Below, piece after piece: positions 24,157 to 34,048 of a stretch of 49,204 nt of DNA. Within the stretch, counting starts at the first letter, position 1. Each line of letters begins with the position of its first letter. The stretch is from an uncultured Bacteroidota bacterium (GTDB lineage: Bacteria > Bacteroidota > Bacteroidia > Flavobacteriales > Flavobacteriaceae), in assembly GCA_902561795.1 (NCBI GenBank), contig CACERG010000015.1, positions 1 through 49,204 on the forward strand. The letters are read 5' to 3'. Under the pieces are notes generated by a model. That model was not told the DNA's origin. It did not search any database and saw nothing but the letters and a program-made list of their open reading frames with translations. The translations under genes and the position numbers were made by a program.

Positions 24157-26565
24157 TCAACGCAATTCTGCATTAAAATTTTCAACAAAGTTTTTTTCTA
24201 ATTTTTTCATTATTTTATCAACCTGTTTGTCGGTTAAGGTTCTGTTTTTATCTTGAAAATTAAAACTAACCCCATATGATTTTTTTCCAGCAGGTAGGTT
24301 TTTACCTTCATAAACATCGAATAGTTCAACAGACTTTAATATTTTTCGATCTGTTTTTAAAGAAATTTCTTCGATTTCGGCGAATGTGATTTCTTTATTT
24401 AATAATAATGCAAAGTCCCTCTTTATTGATGGAAACTTTGATAAATCTTTAAAATACGTAGGTTTTGTGAAGCAGTTTTCTATGAACCTTGACCAATTAA
24501 TGTCAGCTAGATAAATCTCTTTTTCAATGTTGTATTTTTCTCTTTTTTTCATTGAAATTAAACCATAATAACCAAGTATTATATTTTGTGAAGAAAGTTC
24601 ACACGCAAGGTCAAAGTCAGGATGATCTACATTACTGAACTTGACATTGTTATAACCGAAAGTCTGAAAAAGATCGATTATTAAACCTTTACCGTAAAAA
24701 AAAGTATCAGGTGATTGTTGAATGTTCCAATTCATTTGAAAAACCTCACCTACAATCGAAATACATAAGCGTCTTTCCTCCAAATACTTGTTATTATGTT
24801 TCCCGTATATTTTGCCAAGTTCAAAAAGTTTTAAACTATTGTTTTGTCTATTCAAATTATATGCAATAACCTCTATTGAATTGTAGATTAGAGATTGACG
24901 CATATTAGAAAAATCTTTGCCAAGTGGATTAATTATTTTTACTGGATCATGAAAATCAGATGTTTCATCTAGGCTCGAAATAGAATTGTTAATAATTTCA
25001 GTAAAACCTAATCCAGTTAATTTTTCTGAAATTGCTCTTTCTAATTTATATGATTCGTCCCATTTATAATAATCATCTGATTGAAAATTTAATGGTTTCT
25101 CTTCTATGTTATTAAACCCATAAATCCTTAGAATTTCTTCAATAACGTCATATGTTCGTTTTACGTCAACTCTATATCTCGGTATAGAAATATTCATCCC
25201 AGATTTAGATTCATTTTCAATTTTTATTTCTAAAGACTCTAGAATTATCCGTATTGTTTTTTTATTAAAGTTTTGACCAATAATTTTATTCAATTTTTCG
25301 AATGAAAAGAAAATTTTTGATTCATCATTTAATTTTTGGTCAACCTTTTGAATTTCACTTGAAATTTTTGCGCCTGTCAGATCAGATATTAGAATTGCAG
25401 CTCGCTTTAAAGCAGTAATGCCAATCTCAGGATCTATACCTCTTTCAAAACGAAATGAAGCATCAGTGTTTAAGCCATGTCTTTTTGCAGTTTTACGAAT
25501 ACTTACAGGGTCAAAGAATGCACTTTCTAAAAATATATTTGTTGTTTTATTTTCTACACCAGAATCTTTCCCACCAAAAATTCCTGCGATGCAATGTGGC
25601 TGACTATTGTCACAAATCATAAGATCCTCTTTATTTAGAGTACGTTTTATTCCGTCTAAAGTCATAAATTTGGTATTCTCTTTACATGTTTTTACAATTA
25701 TTTTATTATCTAATTTATCAGCATCAAATGCATGTAAGGGTTGTCCTAACTCGTGAAGTACATAATTTGTAACGTCTACAACATTATTTTTTGGAGATAT
25801 TCCTATTGCTTTTAAACGGTCTTTTAACCAACTTGGAGAGGGTTTAACTTTAACATTAGTCAAGGTGAGCCCATAATATTGTGAGCAGCGATCAGTGTCA
25901 TTTACTTTTACTTTTATTGTTTTTTTTGTGTTATCAATTTTAAATGTAGAGATATCTGGCATTGACCACTTATATGGAATATTCTTAATAGTACAGACCG
26001 CTTTTAAATCACGAGCAACGCCCATATGACTCATTGCGTCTGCTCTATTAGGTGTAAGACCAATATCAAAAACGTAATCTTGTTCCAAGTCAAAAATTGA
26101 TGATGCTAAAGTACCAGGAGAGGATTTTCTATCTAAAACTAAAATACCTTCATGATTATCACTTAGTCCAAGTTCATCTTCAGCACAAATCATGCCCTCA
26201 CTAATTTCTCCACGAATTTTTCCTTTTTTTATTTTTAAAACTGAGCCATCATACATGTGGAGTGTAGAACCAATTGTTGCAACAAGAACGGTTTGCCCCT
26301 TTGAAACATTAGGTGCACCACAAACAACAGAAAGTAAATTCTCACCGCCTACGTCTACTTTTGTAAGTTTTAGTCTGTCAGCATTGGGATGTTTTTCACA
26401 TTTTACAATTTCACCAACTAAGATACCCTCTAATCCACCCTTTATACTTTCATATTTTTCAACTTGTTCAACTTCCAAGCCAATGTTTGTAAGTAAATCA
26501 GAAATATCTTCAATCGGAAGGTCTATTTCAATGAATTGTTTTAACCAATTATAGGATATTTTCAA
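24157..26565 (-). CDS. pheT: phenylalanyl-tRNA synthetase beta subunit
   Basis: Beta chain of the (alpha-beta)2 PheRS that charges tRNA-Phe. The order is the N-terminal MKISYNWLKQFI, the OB-fold tRNA-binding domain (GILVGEIVKCEKHPNADRL, about 39-150), B3/B4 editing domain (about 210-390), B5 (about 400-480), a catalytic-like core, and a C-terminal anticodon-binding FDX-ACB domain (about 710-802). The length of 802 aa is normal. The start codon is TTG at 26565: the encoded N-terminus matches the family exactly and no ATG fits. The alpha-subunit gene is not in this window. The gene lies 49 bases downstream of recG. Confidence 0.95.
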   Translation of the reverse strand: MKISYNWLKQFIEIDLPIEDISDLLTNIGLEVEQVEKYESIKGGLEGILVGEIVKCEKHPNADRLKLTKVDVGGENLLSVVCGAPNVSKGQTVLVATIGSTLHMYDGSVLKIKKGKIRGEISEGMICAEDELGLSDNHEGILVLDRKSSPGTLASSIFDLEQDYVFDIGLTPNRADAMSHMGVARDLKAVCTIKNIPYKWSMPDISTFKIDNTKKTIKVKVNDTDRCSQYYGLTLTNVKVKPSPSWLKDRLKAIGISPKNNVVDVTNYVLHELGQPLHAFDADKLDNKIIVKTCKENTKFMTLDGIKRTLNKEDLMICDNSQPHCIAGIFGGKDSGVENKTTNIFLESAFFDPVSIRKTAKRHGLNTDASFRFERGIDPEIGITALKRAAILISDLTGAKISSEIQKVDQKLNDESKIFFSFEKLNKIIGQNFNKKTIRIILESLEIKIENESKSGMNISIPRYRVDVKRTYDVIEEILRIYGFNNIEEKPLNFQSDDYYKWDESYKLERAISEKLTGLGFTEIINNSISSLDETSDFHDPVKIINPLGKDFSNMRQSLIYNSIEVIAYNLNRQNNSLKLFELGKIYGKHNNKYLEERRLCISIVGEVFQMNWNIQQSPDTFFYGKGLIIDLFQTFGYNNVKFSNVDHPDFDLACELSSQNIILGYYGLISMKKREKYNIEKEIYLADINWSRFIENCFTKPTYFKDLSKFPSIKRDFALLLNKEITFAEIEEISLKTDRKILKSVELFDVYEGKNLPAGKKSYGVSFNFQDKNRTLTDKQVDKIMKKLEKNFVENFNAELR

Positions 26566-26614
26566 TTAATTAGTTTTTAATTGACTACAAATATAAGAAT
26601 CTCTTTACCCATAT

Positions 26615-28714
26615 TTAACTTATTAAATTCCAAATATTTGATTCATATTGTAGATTAGAAAGATTTTTTTTTATAATTTGATTATCACTGTTTTCAAGTT
26701 TTGGATCATTTTTTAATATTTTCTTAGCTAGTTCTCGTGCCATTTTAAGAAGTTTGTTATCCTTTACAATATCTGCAATCTTAAGTCGTAAAATTCCACT
26801 TTGCTGGGTTCCAAGAATATTTCCAGGTCCTCTAAGTTTAAGATCGACTTCGGATATTTCAAAACCATTATTTGTTTTTACCATTGTTTGAACCCTTATC
26901 TTACTTTCATCTGATAACTTACTTCCAGTCATTAAAATACAAAAGCTCTGTTCATTTCCCCTACCAACACGACCTCTGAGTTGATGAAGTTGTGATAATC
27001 CAAATCTTTCTGCACTTTCTATTATCATAACAGATGCATTTGGAATATTTACACCAACTTCAATTACTGTAGTAGCCACCATTATTTGTGTTTTTCCTTC
27101 TGCAAAACGTTTCATTTCGTATGCTTTATCATCAGCTTTCATCTTACCATGAACTATACTTATTTGATATTTTGGTATAGGAAAACTTCGAGAAAGACTT
27201 TCATAACCATCCATTAAATCTTTAAAATCTAATTTTTCAGATTCTTCTATTAAAGGATATACAACATAAATTTGTTGTCCTTCTTTAATTTTCTCTTTGA
27301 TAAACTGAAAAACTTTAAGTCGATTATTATCATATTTATGCATTGTATTTACTGGTTTTCTTCCTGGTGGCATTTCATCAATCAATGAAATATCTAAATC
27401 ACCATATAAACTCATTGCAAGTGTTCTTGGTATAGGTGTAGCAGTCATTACAAGTATATGAGGAGGAGTTGTATTTTTTGACCATAATTTTGCTCTTTGT
27501 GCAACTCCAAAACGATGTTGTTCATCTATAATAGCAAGCCCTAAATTTTTAAATCTAACATTTTCCTCAAATACAGCATGCGTTCCAATAAGTATCGGAA
27601 GAGTTCCATTTTCAAGCCCCAGATTTATTATTTTTCGTTCTTTTGCTTTAGTACTCCCTGTAAGAAGATTAAGTTTTATGTTGCTATCTGATAACAACTC
27701 TTGAAGAGAATTAAAATGTTGTTGAGCCAAAATTTCTGTAGGTGCAACAAAACAAGCTTGAAAGTTATTTTCGATTGCAATTAGAATTGCAAATAATGCA
27801 ACAATTGTTTTTCCTGATCCAACATCACCCTGAAGTAATCTATTCATTTGCCTCCCTGATCCCATATCCTCGCGTATTTCCCTTATGACTCTTTTTTGAG
27901 CACTGGTTAATTGATATGGTAATTGGTGATTATAAAAGTTTTTCAGTGTGCTTCCAATTTCTGAAAATAAAAAACCCTTTATTTTCCTCTTCCTTTGTTG
28001 ATTTTTTTGAATTAATTGCAATTGGATATAAGTTAATTCTTCAAATTTGAGTCTAATTTGTGCTTGGCTCAATTTTTTTTGAGAGGTAGGAAAATGTATT
28101 TCTTTTAAAGCAACATTTTTATCAATTAGTTTGTAATAATCTAGGACATATTTTGGTAAAGTTTCCGAAAAAAAATTCCCACCCATTTCAATCAAATTTA
28201 AGACCAACTTTTGAATAACTCTCTGCGATATACCGCTTCTGATTAATTTTTCTGTTGATGGATATATTGGATAAAATAATTTTTTAATTGATTTATTAAA
28301 ATTTACTTCTAATTCCATTTCAGGATGTGGCATACTAACATAACCTTTAAACCAATTAAGTCTTCCAAAGATTATATATGATTGATTAAGTTTTAAATTT
28401 TCTCTTATCCATTTGTAGCCCCTAAACCAAACCAAGTCCATTTTGCCAGATGTATCTTCAAAATGTGCTACCATTCTCTTACCTCTTTTTTGTTGTAAAA
28501 TCTCTATCTGAGTAATTTTTCCCTTAATTTGAACCTCAGAATTATTTTTTGGAAGTTCATTTATTAGATGGAACTGACTCCTATCTATATAACGATTTGG
28601 AAAAAAATGTAACAAATCATCAATGGTTGTTATTTTAAGTTCCTCTTTAAGAAGACGAGCACGTTCAGGACCAACACCTTTCAAATATTCAATGGATGTT
28701 TGTTTTTCACTCAT
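26615..28714 (-). CDS. recG: ATP-dependent DNA helicase RecG
   Basis: Branch-migration helicase that remodels stalled forks and Holliday junctions. An N-terminal wedge/OB domain binds the junction (about 1-240, with the opening SIEYLKGVGPERARLL). The helicase core follows, with Walker A QGDVGSGKT, motif II DEQH, TATPIPRTLA, and GRVGRGNEQSFC in the second RecA lobe. The length of 699 aa is typical. It is divergent from uvrD across 103 bases and lies upstream of pheT on the same strand. Confidence 0.95.
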   Translation of the reverse strand: MSEKQTSIEYLKGVGPERARLLKEELKITTIDDLLHFFPNRYIDRSQFHLINELPKNNSEVQIKGKITQIEILQQKRGKRMVAHFEDTSGKMDLVWFRGYKWIRENLKLNQSYIIFGRLNWFKGYVSMPHPEMELEVNFNKSIKKLFYPIYPSTEKLIRSGISQRVIQKLVLNLIEMGGNFFSETLPKYVLDYYKLIDKNVALKEIHFPTSQKKLSQAQIRLKFEELTYIQLQLIQKNQQRKRKIKGFLFSEIGSTLKNFYNHQLPYQLTSAQKRVIREIREDMGSGRQMNRLLQGDVGSGKTIVALFAILIAIENNFQACFVAPTEILAQQHFNSLQELLSDSNIKLNLLTGSTKAKERKIINLGLENGTLPILIGTHAVFEENVRFKNLGLAIIDEQHRFGVAQRAKLWSKNTTPPHILVMTATPIPRTLAMSLYGDLDISLIDEMPPGRKPVNTMHKYDNNRLKVFQFIKEKIKEGQQIYVVYPLIEESEKLDFKDLMDGYESLSRSFPIPKYQISIVHGKMKADDKAYEMKRFAEGKTQIMVATTVIEVGVNIPNASVMIIESAERFGLSQLHQLRGRVGRGNEQSFCILMTGSKLSDESKIRVQTMVKTNNGFEISEVDLKLRGPGNILGTQQSGILRLKIADIVKDNKLLKMARELAKKILKNDPKLENSDNQIIKKNLSNLQYESNIWNLIS

Positions 28715-28817
28715 TCGAAAGTGTTTTTTGATTATAATCAGTATAAATATGAAGATACAATGTTTATAATAAATAAGTAAAACTGATCAACTAGATAAAC
28801 GAAATAGTTATTTTTAA

Positions 28818-31139
28818 ATGTTGATGAAAAACGAACTTAAAATAAATCTAGATACATTAAATGATGCCCAAAGGAAACCCACTTTACATAAAGATGGCCC
28901 TCTTATTGTAATAGCAGGTGCTGGTTCAGGTAAAACAAGAGTACTTACATATAGAATTGCTTACTTGTTGTCCCAAGGAGTCGATTCGTTCTCAATTTTA
29001 GCTTTAACATTTACTAATAAAGCTGCAAGAGAAATGAAATCCCGCATTGGGGAGCTTGTGGGTGAAAGTGAAGCAAAAAATCTCTGGATGGGTACTTTTC
29101 ATTCAGTTTTTGCACGGTTGTTAAGATCTGAAGCAGAAAAGCTTGGATTTCCCTCTAATTTTACAATCTACGACACTCAAGACTCGGATAGATTAATTGC
29201 ATCTATAATCAAGGAGATGGGTCTTGACAAAGATCTATACAAGTATAAACAAATAAGGACTAGAATATCTTCATTTAAAAATAGTCTTATTACAGTTAAC
29301 GCCTACAATGATAATCCTGAAATACAAGAAGCAGACAAAATGATGCGAAGACCTGAAACAGGAGCAATATATAAAGAGTATGTTACAAGATGCTTTAAAG
29401 CTGGAGCCATGGATTTCGATGATCTACTTTTAAAGACAAATGAGTTACTTAACCTTTATCCTGATGTTCTCGCTAAATATCAAGAACGGTTTAGATATAT
29501 TTTGGTAGATGAATATCAAGACACAAATCATTCTCAATATTTAATTGTTAGGGCTTTAGCTGATCGTTATCAAAATATTTGTGTTGTTGGTGATGATGCA
29601 CAAAGCATCTACGCCTTTAGAGGTGCTAACATTAGTAATATATTAAATTTTCAAAATGACTATCCTGATGTAACACTTTATCGTTTAGAACAAAATTATA
29701 GGTCGACAAAAAATATTGTTAATGCAGCAAATTCAATTATAAGCCATAACAAAAATAAAATTGAAAAGATCGTATGGACATCAAATGAAATGGGATCATT
29801 AATTGATATTAATCAATTACCTACAGATTCTGACGAAGGCCGTCACGTAGCCTCCAATATATTTGAATTTAAAATGCGGGAACAATTAAAAAACAGAGAT
29901 TTTGTTGTATTATATAGAACCAATGCACAGTCTAGAGCTATAGAAGACGCCCTTAGAAAACGAGAAATTGCATACAAAATATATGGGGGATTATCATTTT
30001 ATCAGCGTAAGGAAATAAAAGATGTCATGGCTTATTTAAGATTAGTTATTAATAACAAAGATGAAGAAAGCCTTAAACGTATAATTAATTATCCTGCCCG
30101 AGGTATAGGCCAAACTACTATTAATAAACTTATAGTTGCATCGAAAAAATACAATATTACTCTATTTGATGCCATTAAAAAAGCTAAAGAAATAAACTTA
30201 AATATTAATCATGGAACTACCAATAAGTTAGAAAACTTTATTACTCTAATTGAACGTTTTCAAATTGAAAATGAGTTATTAGATGCATTTGAAATTACAG
30301 ATTTAATAATTAAAAAGATTGGAATTTTAACGGAATTAAAAAATGATGCTACTCCTGAAAATATTTCTAGAATAGAAAACATAGAAGAATTGCTAAATGG
30401 TATTCGTGATTTTACCGAAGGTCAGAAAGAACTTTCAGATGCATCAGGAAATCTTGAAGAATTTTTAGAGGATGTAGCATTGATAACAGACTTTGACAAT
30501 AAAGATGATACAAACTCAGATAAAGTTTCACTTATGACTATTCACCTTGCCAAAGGACTTGAGTTTCCGTATGTATTTGTTGTTGGTTTAGAAGAAGATT
30601 TATTTCCTTCAGCTTTAAGCCTAAATACAAGAGCAGAATTAGAGGAAGAGCGTAGATTATTTTATGTTGCATTAACTCGAGCTAAAAAAAGGGCTTTTTT
30701 GTCATATACCCTTTCTCGTTATCGTTGGGGCAAATTAGTTGATGCTGAACCCAGTAGGTTTATTGATGAGATTGATAAAGATTATGTGAATCATAATAAA
30801 ATTAGTAATAGTTATAGTTTTAAACCTATAATTGATACATCAATTTTTCAAAAACAGGAGTCTAAAAAAATTTCTAGAGACACTAGTGAAAACAAAATAT
30901 CTAATCCAAGTATTCAACAGTTAAGCAGATTACGTAAAATCAGGCAGGAAAATTTGAAAACAGATAATGATATTTCAATAAAAATTAAAGAGGGAATGAG
31001 TGTAGAACATGCCCGTTTTGGACATGGAACTGTAATCAATGTTGAAGGCAAGGGAAGTGACAAAAAGGCAATTATTAATTTCCAATCCTCAGGAGTTAAA
31101 AATCTTCTTTTGAGATTTGCAAAGTTAAAAATCAAATGA
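28818..31139 (+). CDS. UvrD/PcrA-type superfamily 1 DNA helicase
   Basis: 3'-5' helicase used in nucleotide excision repair, mismatch repair or replication-fork clearing. Motifs include LNDAQRKPTL (Q-motif region), AGAGSGKTRVL (Walker A), TFTNKAAREM, DEYQDTN (Walker B), GDDAQSIYAFRGA, EQNYRSTKNI and VALTRAKKRAFLSY. The C-terminal 60 residues (GMSVEHARFGHGTVINVEG onward) form the Tudor-like domain that in PcrA/UvrD contacts RNA polymerase. The length is 773 aa. The ATG at 28818 or 28824 may be the start. Its stop overlaps the ATG of the next gene (ATGA). Confidence 0.93.
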   Translation: MLMKNELKINLDTLNDAQRKPTLHKDGPLIVIAGAGSGKTRVLTYRIAYLLSQGVDSFSILALTFTNKAAREMKSRIGELVGESEAKNLWMGTFHSVFARLLRSEAEKLGFPSNFTIYDTQDSDRLIASIIKEMGLDKDLYKYKQIRTRISSFKNSLITVNAYNDNPEIQEADKMMRRPETGAIYKEYVTRCFKAGAMDFDDLLLKTNELLNLYPDVLAKYQERFRYILVDEYQDTNHSQYLIVRALADRYQNICVVGDDAQSIYAFRGANISNILNFQNDYPDVTLYRLEQNYRSTKNIVNAANSIISHNKNKIEKIVWTSNEMGSLIDINQLPTDSDEGRHVASNIFEFKMREQLKNRDFVVLYRTNAQSRAIEDALRKREIAYKIYGGLSFYQRKEIKDVMAYLRLVINNKDEESLKRIINYPARGIGQTTINKLIVASKKYNITLFDAIKKAKEINLNINHGTTNKLENFITLIERFQIENELLDAFEITDLIIKKIGILTELKNDATPENISRIENIEELLNGIRDFTEGQKELSDASGNLEEFLEDVALITDFDNKDDTNSDKVSLMTIHLAKGLEFPYVFVVGLEEDLFPSALSLNTRAELEEERRLFYVALTRAKKRAFLSYTLSRYRWGKLVDAEPSRFIDEIDKDYVNHNKISNSYSFKPIIDTSIFQKQESKKISRDTSENKISNPSIQQLSRLRKIRQENLKTDNDISIKIKEGMSVEHARFGHGTVINVEGKGSDKKAIINFQSSGVKNLLLRFAKLKIK

Positions 31140-31780
31140 TGTCATCAAATAAACTGAGAAATTTTTATTCAAAAATACCAAATTCAAAATATATAATCGA
31201 AGCAAAAGAAGTCTTAGAAAATGGCGGCATTATAATTTTTCCAACAGACACTGTATATGCACTAGGCTGCCTTTCAAATCAAAAGGAAAGATTGAAGGAT
31301 ATTGCTAGAATTAAAGGAAAAAAATTAGAGCATGCACCCTTAAGTTTTTTATTTAGTGATATTCGCTCATTGTCATCGTTTGTATCACCTATGGATTCAA
31401 AAACATTCAGATTTATTAAAAGCATGTTACCTGGCCCATATGCTTTCATTATGGAAGCAGCAAAAAAGCTTCCTAGGCCTTTTGAAAAAAGGAAAACTGT
31501 TGGTGTCAGAATACCAAACCATTCAATACTAAAATCATTGTTGCCAATTTTAAGTTCACCAATCGTGTCTACCTCAATTCATGATCCCGATAAAATTTTG
31601 GATTACACTACAGATCCTGAAATATTATTTGAAAAATGGAATTCAGAAATTGATCTTATGCTTTCTGATGGTTATGGAAAAAATATTCCGTCAACTGTAA
31701 TTGATTTAACTAAAGTTCCTTATGAAATTATTCGAAAAGGAGCAGGTGATATTCCAAAAAATCTTTTAATTAATTTATAA
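31136..31780 (+). CDS. YrdC/Sua5-domain protein, YciO-like
   Basis: Protein of 214 aa with the YrdC fold (IIIFPTDTVYALGC, IARIKGKKLEHAPLSFLF, LPGPYAFIM, KRKTVGVRIPNH). True TsaC/Sua5 enzymes make threonylcarbamoyl-AMP for the t6A tRNA modification and carry an S-A-N motif. Here that position reads STSIHDPD, as in the YciO branch. A role in t6A synthesis is therefore uncertain, although automatic labels would say L-threonylcarbamoyladenylate synthase. It overlaps uvrD by 4 bases, so translation is coupled. tsaE, a t6A gene, lies 2.3 kb away on the other strand. Confidence 0.8.
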   Translation: MMSSNKLRNFYSKIPNSKYIIEAKEVLENGGIIIFPTDTVYALGCLSNQKERLKDIARIKGKKLEHAPLSFLFSDIRSLSSFVSPMDSKTFRFIKSMLPGPYAFIMEAAKKLPRPFEKRKTVGVRIPNHSILKSLLPILSSPIVSTSIHDPDKILDYTTDPEILFEKWNSEIDLMLSDGYGKNIPSTVIDLTKVPYEIIRKGAGDIPKNLLINL

Positions 31781-31847
31781 TCGACGTTCATGAACAATCC
31801 TTCATTTTAAAATGTGCTAGAACAAATAAAAAAACATTTCTGTGATA

Positions 31848-32489
31848 ATGGAAGACTCCATAAAACATCAAGGTTTAAGAAGACATCTAGTTGAGCTTCT
31901 TAAAAGTAAAGGTATAGATTCGAAAAGTGTACTCAAAGCAGTTGGAAGTGTTCCAAGGCAACATTTTATGGACCATAGTCTTATAAATTTTTCATACGAA
32001 GACCAGGCATATCCTATTAGTTCAAATCAAACAATTTCTCAGCCTTTTACAGTTGCTTTCCAAACCCAATTACTAGAAATAGAAACCGATAACAAAATTC
32101 TCGAAATAGGTACAGGTTCAGGCTATCAAACTGCAATACTTTTAGAATTAAGTTCACAAATTTATACAATTGAGCGTCAGCAAAAGCTATTTAAAAAAAC
32201 ACAAAGATTATTTAAGAGCCTTGGTTTAAGGCCAAAAAAAATAATTTTTGGTGACGGTATTCTTGGCTTAGCCGATGATGCACCTTTTGATCGGATTTTA
32301 GTCACCGCAGGTGCATCTCAAGTACCTAAAAATCTTCTTGATCAATTAAAAATAGGAGGTAAATTAGTTATTCCTGTTGGATTGAAGGAACAAGAAATGC
32401 TGAGATTTACTCGTATTGCAGAAAAAGAGTTTAACAAAGAATCTTTTGGTAAATTTCGTTTTGTACCACTTTTGAATGATAAAAATTAA
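31848..32489 (+). CDS. pcm: protein-L-isoaspartate O-methyltransferase
   Basis: Repairs aged proteins by methylating L-isoaspartyl residues with S-adenosylmethionine. The family pattern is clear: VGSVPRQHFMDHSL, YEDQAYPISSNQTISQPFTVA (read in two parts) and the SAM-binding ILEIGTGSGYQTAIL. Then follow IYTIERQQKL, the FDRILVTAGASQVP loop and GGKLVIPVG. The length is 213 aa from the ATG at 31848; an in-frame GTG two codons earlier is possible. It lies 67 bases after the YrdC-like gene. Confidence 0.92.
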   Translation: MEDSIKHQGLRRHLVELLKSKGIDSKSVLKAVGSVPRQHFMDHSLINFSYEDQAYPISSNQTISQPFTVAFQTQLLEIETDNKILEIGTGSGYQTAILLELSSQIYTIERQQKLFKKTQRLFKSLGLRPKKIIFGDGILGLADDAPFDRILVTAGASQVPKNLLDQLKIGGKLVIPVGLKEQEMLRFTRIAEKEFNKESFGKFRFVPLLNDKN

Positions 32490-32520
32490 ATTAAACATTT
32501 ATGATATAGTTTTTTACTAA

Positions 32521-33690
32521 ATGAACTTTCAAAATACCGAAATAGCATATAAACTGAAGTCAAACAAACAACTTCTTAATACTCTATTAATTTTTAGACT
32601 TATTTCAAGTAGAACCCTTGTATCAGTTTTTACAAAAATTATTTCATTGTCATTAAAACTTAATTTACCGATATCAGGTATTTTAAATAAAACAGTATTT
32701 AAACAGTTTTGTGCTGGAATTGATGAAAAAGATTCAATTCAAGTTGTGAAAAAATTAAAAAAATTGAATGTAAAGTCTTATATGCATTATGCTTCGGAAG
32801 GGAATAAATCAGAAAATGATTTTGATAATAATTTAAATATTATTATTAACACTATTAACATAACTAATAAAGATGCTGCATTACCATTTACTGTATTTAA
32901 GGCATCGAGCCTAGGAAAGTTTAATCTTTTTGAAAAAAAAAGTTCAGGCTCTGCTTTATCGCAATTAGAAGAACAATATTGGAATAAAACTATTAATAGA
33001 ATCAATTCATGTTGTAAACACGCTGCCAGTCAAAATGTTAGAATTTTTATTGATGCTGAAGAATCTTGGATCCAACCTATAATTGATGAAATTGCAGAAA
33101 GTTTAATGGAAAAATTCAATAAAGAAAAGACTATTATTTACACAACTCTTCAAATGTATAGAAAAGATCGTCTTAAATATTTAAATAAATTAATTCAAAA
33201 TTCAATTAAAAACAAATATAATCTTGGATTCAAATTAGTTAGGGGTGCTTATATGGAAAAAGAAAATGAAAGGGCTTACAAAATGGGTCTCCCCTCGCCG
33301 ATATTTGAAAACAAAAATCTAACCGATTTAAGTTTTAATAATGCTTTAGATAAAATACTCATAAACAAAGAAAAATGTGATCTTTTTGTTGGAACTCACT
33401 GTGAAAAAAGTATCATAAAAATTCTGAAATGGATGAAAGAAAATAAAATATCAAATGGTTATAAAAAAATATGGTTTTCGCAGTTATTTGGGATGTCTGA
33501 TCATATATCATTTAACCTTGCATCTCGCGGGTATCAAGTAGTAAAATATGTCCCTTATGGTCCAATAAAAAAAGTAGTTCCCTATTTAATAAGAAGGGCA
33601 GAGGAAAATACATCGATTAATAGTCAACTACCTAAAGAAATAAATCTTATAAAAAGGGAAATAAAAAGGCGAAAATTTAATACAATTTGA
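32521..33690 (+). CDS. proline dehydrogenase
   Basis: FAD-dependent enzyme that oxidises proline to pyrroline-5-carboxylate, passing electrons to quinone. It is a stand-alone ProDH of 389 aa, without the P5C dehydrogenase part of PutA. The barrel motifs are IFIDAEESWIQ, TTLQMYRKDRL, GFKLVRGAYMEKE (substrate Lys/Arg region), VGTHCEKS, FSQLFGMSDHIS, KYVPYGPI, and YLIRRAEENTS with the two arginines that bind the proline carboxylate. The end overlaps the convergent DUF4258-like gene by 14 bases. Confidence 0.92.
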   Translation: MNFQNTEIAYKLKSNKQLLNTLLIFRLISSRTLVSVFTKIISLSLKLNLPISGILNKTVFKQFCAGIDEKDSIQVVKKLKKLNVKSYMHYASEGNKSENDFDNNLNIIINTINITNKDAALPFTVFKASSLGKFNLFEKKSSGSALSQLEEQYWNKTINRINSCCKHAASQNVRIFIDAEESWIQPIIDEIAESLMEKFNKEKTIIYTTLQMYRKDRLKYLNKLIQNSIKNKYNLGFKLVRGAYMEKENERAYKMGLPSPIFENKNLTDLSFNNALDKILINKEKCDLFVGTHCEKSIIKILKWMKENKISNGYKKIWFSQLFGMSDHISFNLASRGYQVVKYVPYGPIKKVVPYLIRRAEENTSINSQLPKEINLIKREIKRRKFNTI

Positions 33691-34036
33691 AGTCAATTAT
33701 TTTTATTGTATTAGGACAATTTGCGATTTCCAAATAAAAATTATTTTCTGAATCTAAATCTACAAAATATGTTCGACACGAATCTTTTTTTGTATTACTC
33801 TTAGAAAAGTTTATAACACCAACATTTATTAATGATCTAATAAGACTATCACTTAAAAATATTTTATTATTATCATTCGGAGAAAAAGCAATTTTCTTTT
33901 GAAGTAAATTATTTTTTACTCTTGCTGAAGGACCATAGTTACAGCTTGTTTTTTTTCCGCTAAATACAAATCCTAAAAAAATTAGGCCAACTGAAAAACC
34001 TCCTAAATAATAACCAAAACGATCAATAACTCTCAT
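33677..34036 (-). CDS. small membrane-anchored protein, DUF4258-like
   Basis: Protein of 119 aa with one N-terminal membrane segment (about 7-25, FGYYLGGFSVGLIFLGFVF) followed by a basic CNYGPSARV patch. A small domain comes next (SLIRSLINVGVINFSKSNTKKDSCRTYFVDLDSENNFYLEIANCPNTIKII, read in pieces). From memory, a protein of this form labelled DUF4258 occurs in this position in flavobacteria. The function is unknown. It is 12 bases downstream of tsaE and likely in one transcript with porX and tsaE. Its 3' end overlaps the proline dehydrogenase gene. Confidence 0.65.
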   Translation of the reverse strand: MRVIDRFGYYLGGFSVGLIFLGFVFSGKKTSCNYGPSARVKNNLLQKKIAFSPNDNNKIFLSDSLIRSLINVGVINFSKSNTKKDSCRTYFVDLDSENNFYLEIANCPNTIKIIDFKLY

Positions 34037-34048
34037 TTATAATATTAT

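Noticed and set aside
26192-26554. Plus-strand open frame of 120 codons inside pheT
   Set aside because: It is antisense to the tRNA-binding domain of PheT, which is clearly coding; the Pro/Ser/Thr-rich product looks like a shadow frame.
28729-28740. Perfect 12-bp palindrome TGATTATAATCA between recG and uvrD
   Set aside because: An AT-rich palindrome of this size is not surprising in such DNA. It has no second copy nearby and no regulator next to it.
31786-31795. Palindrome GTTCATGAAC before pcm
   Set aside because: Ten bases with no loop, no T-run and no repeat; it is not a convincing terminator or operator.
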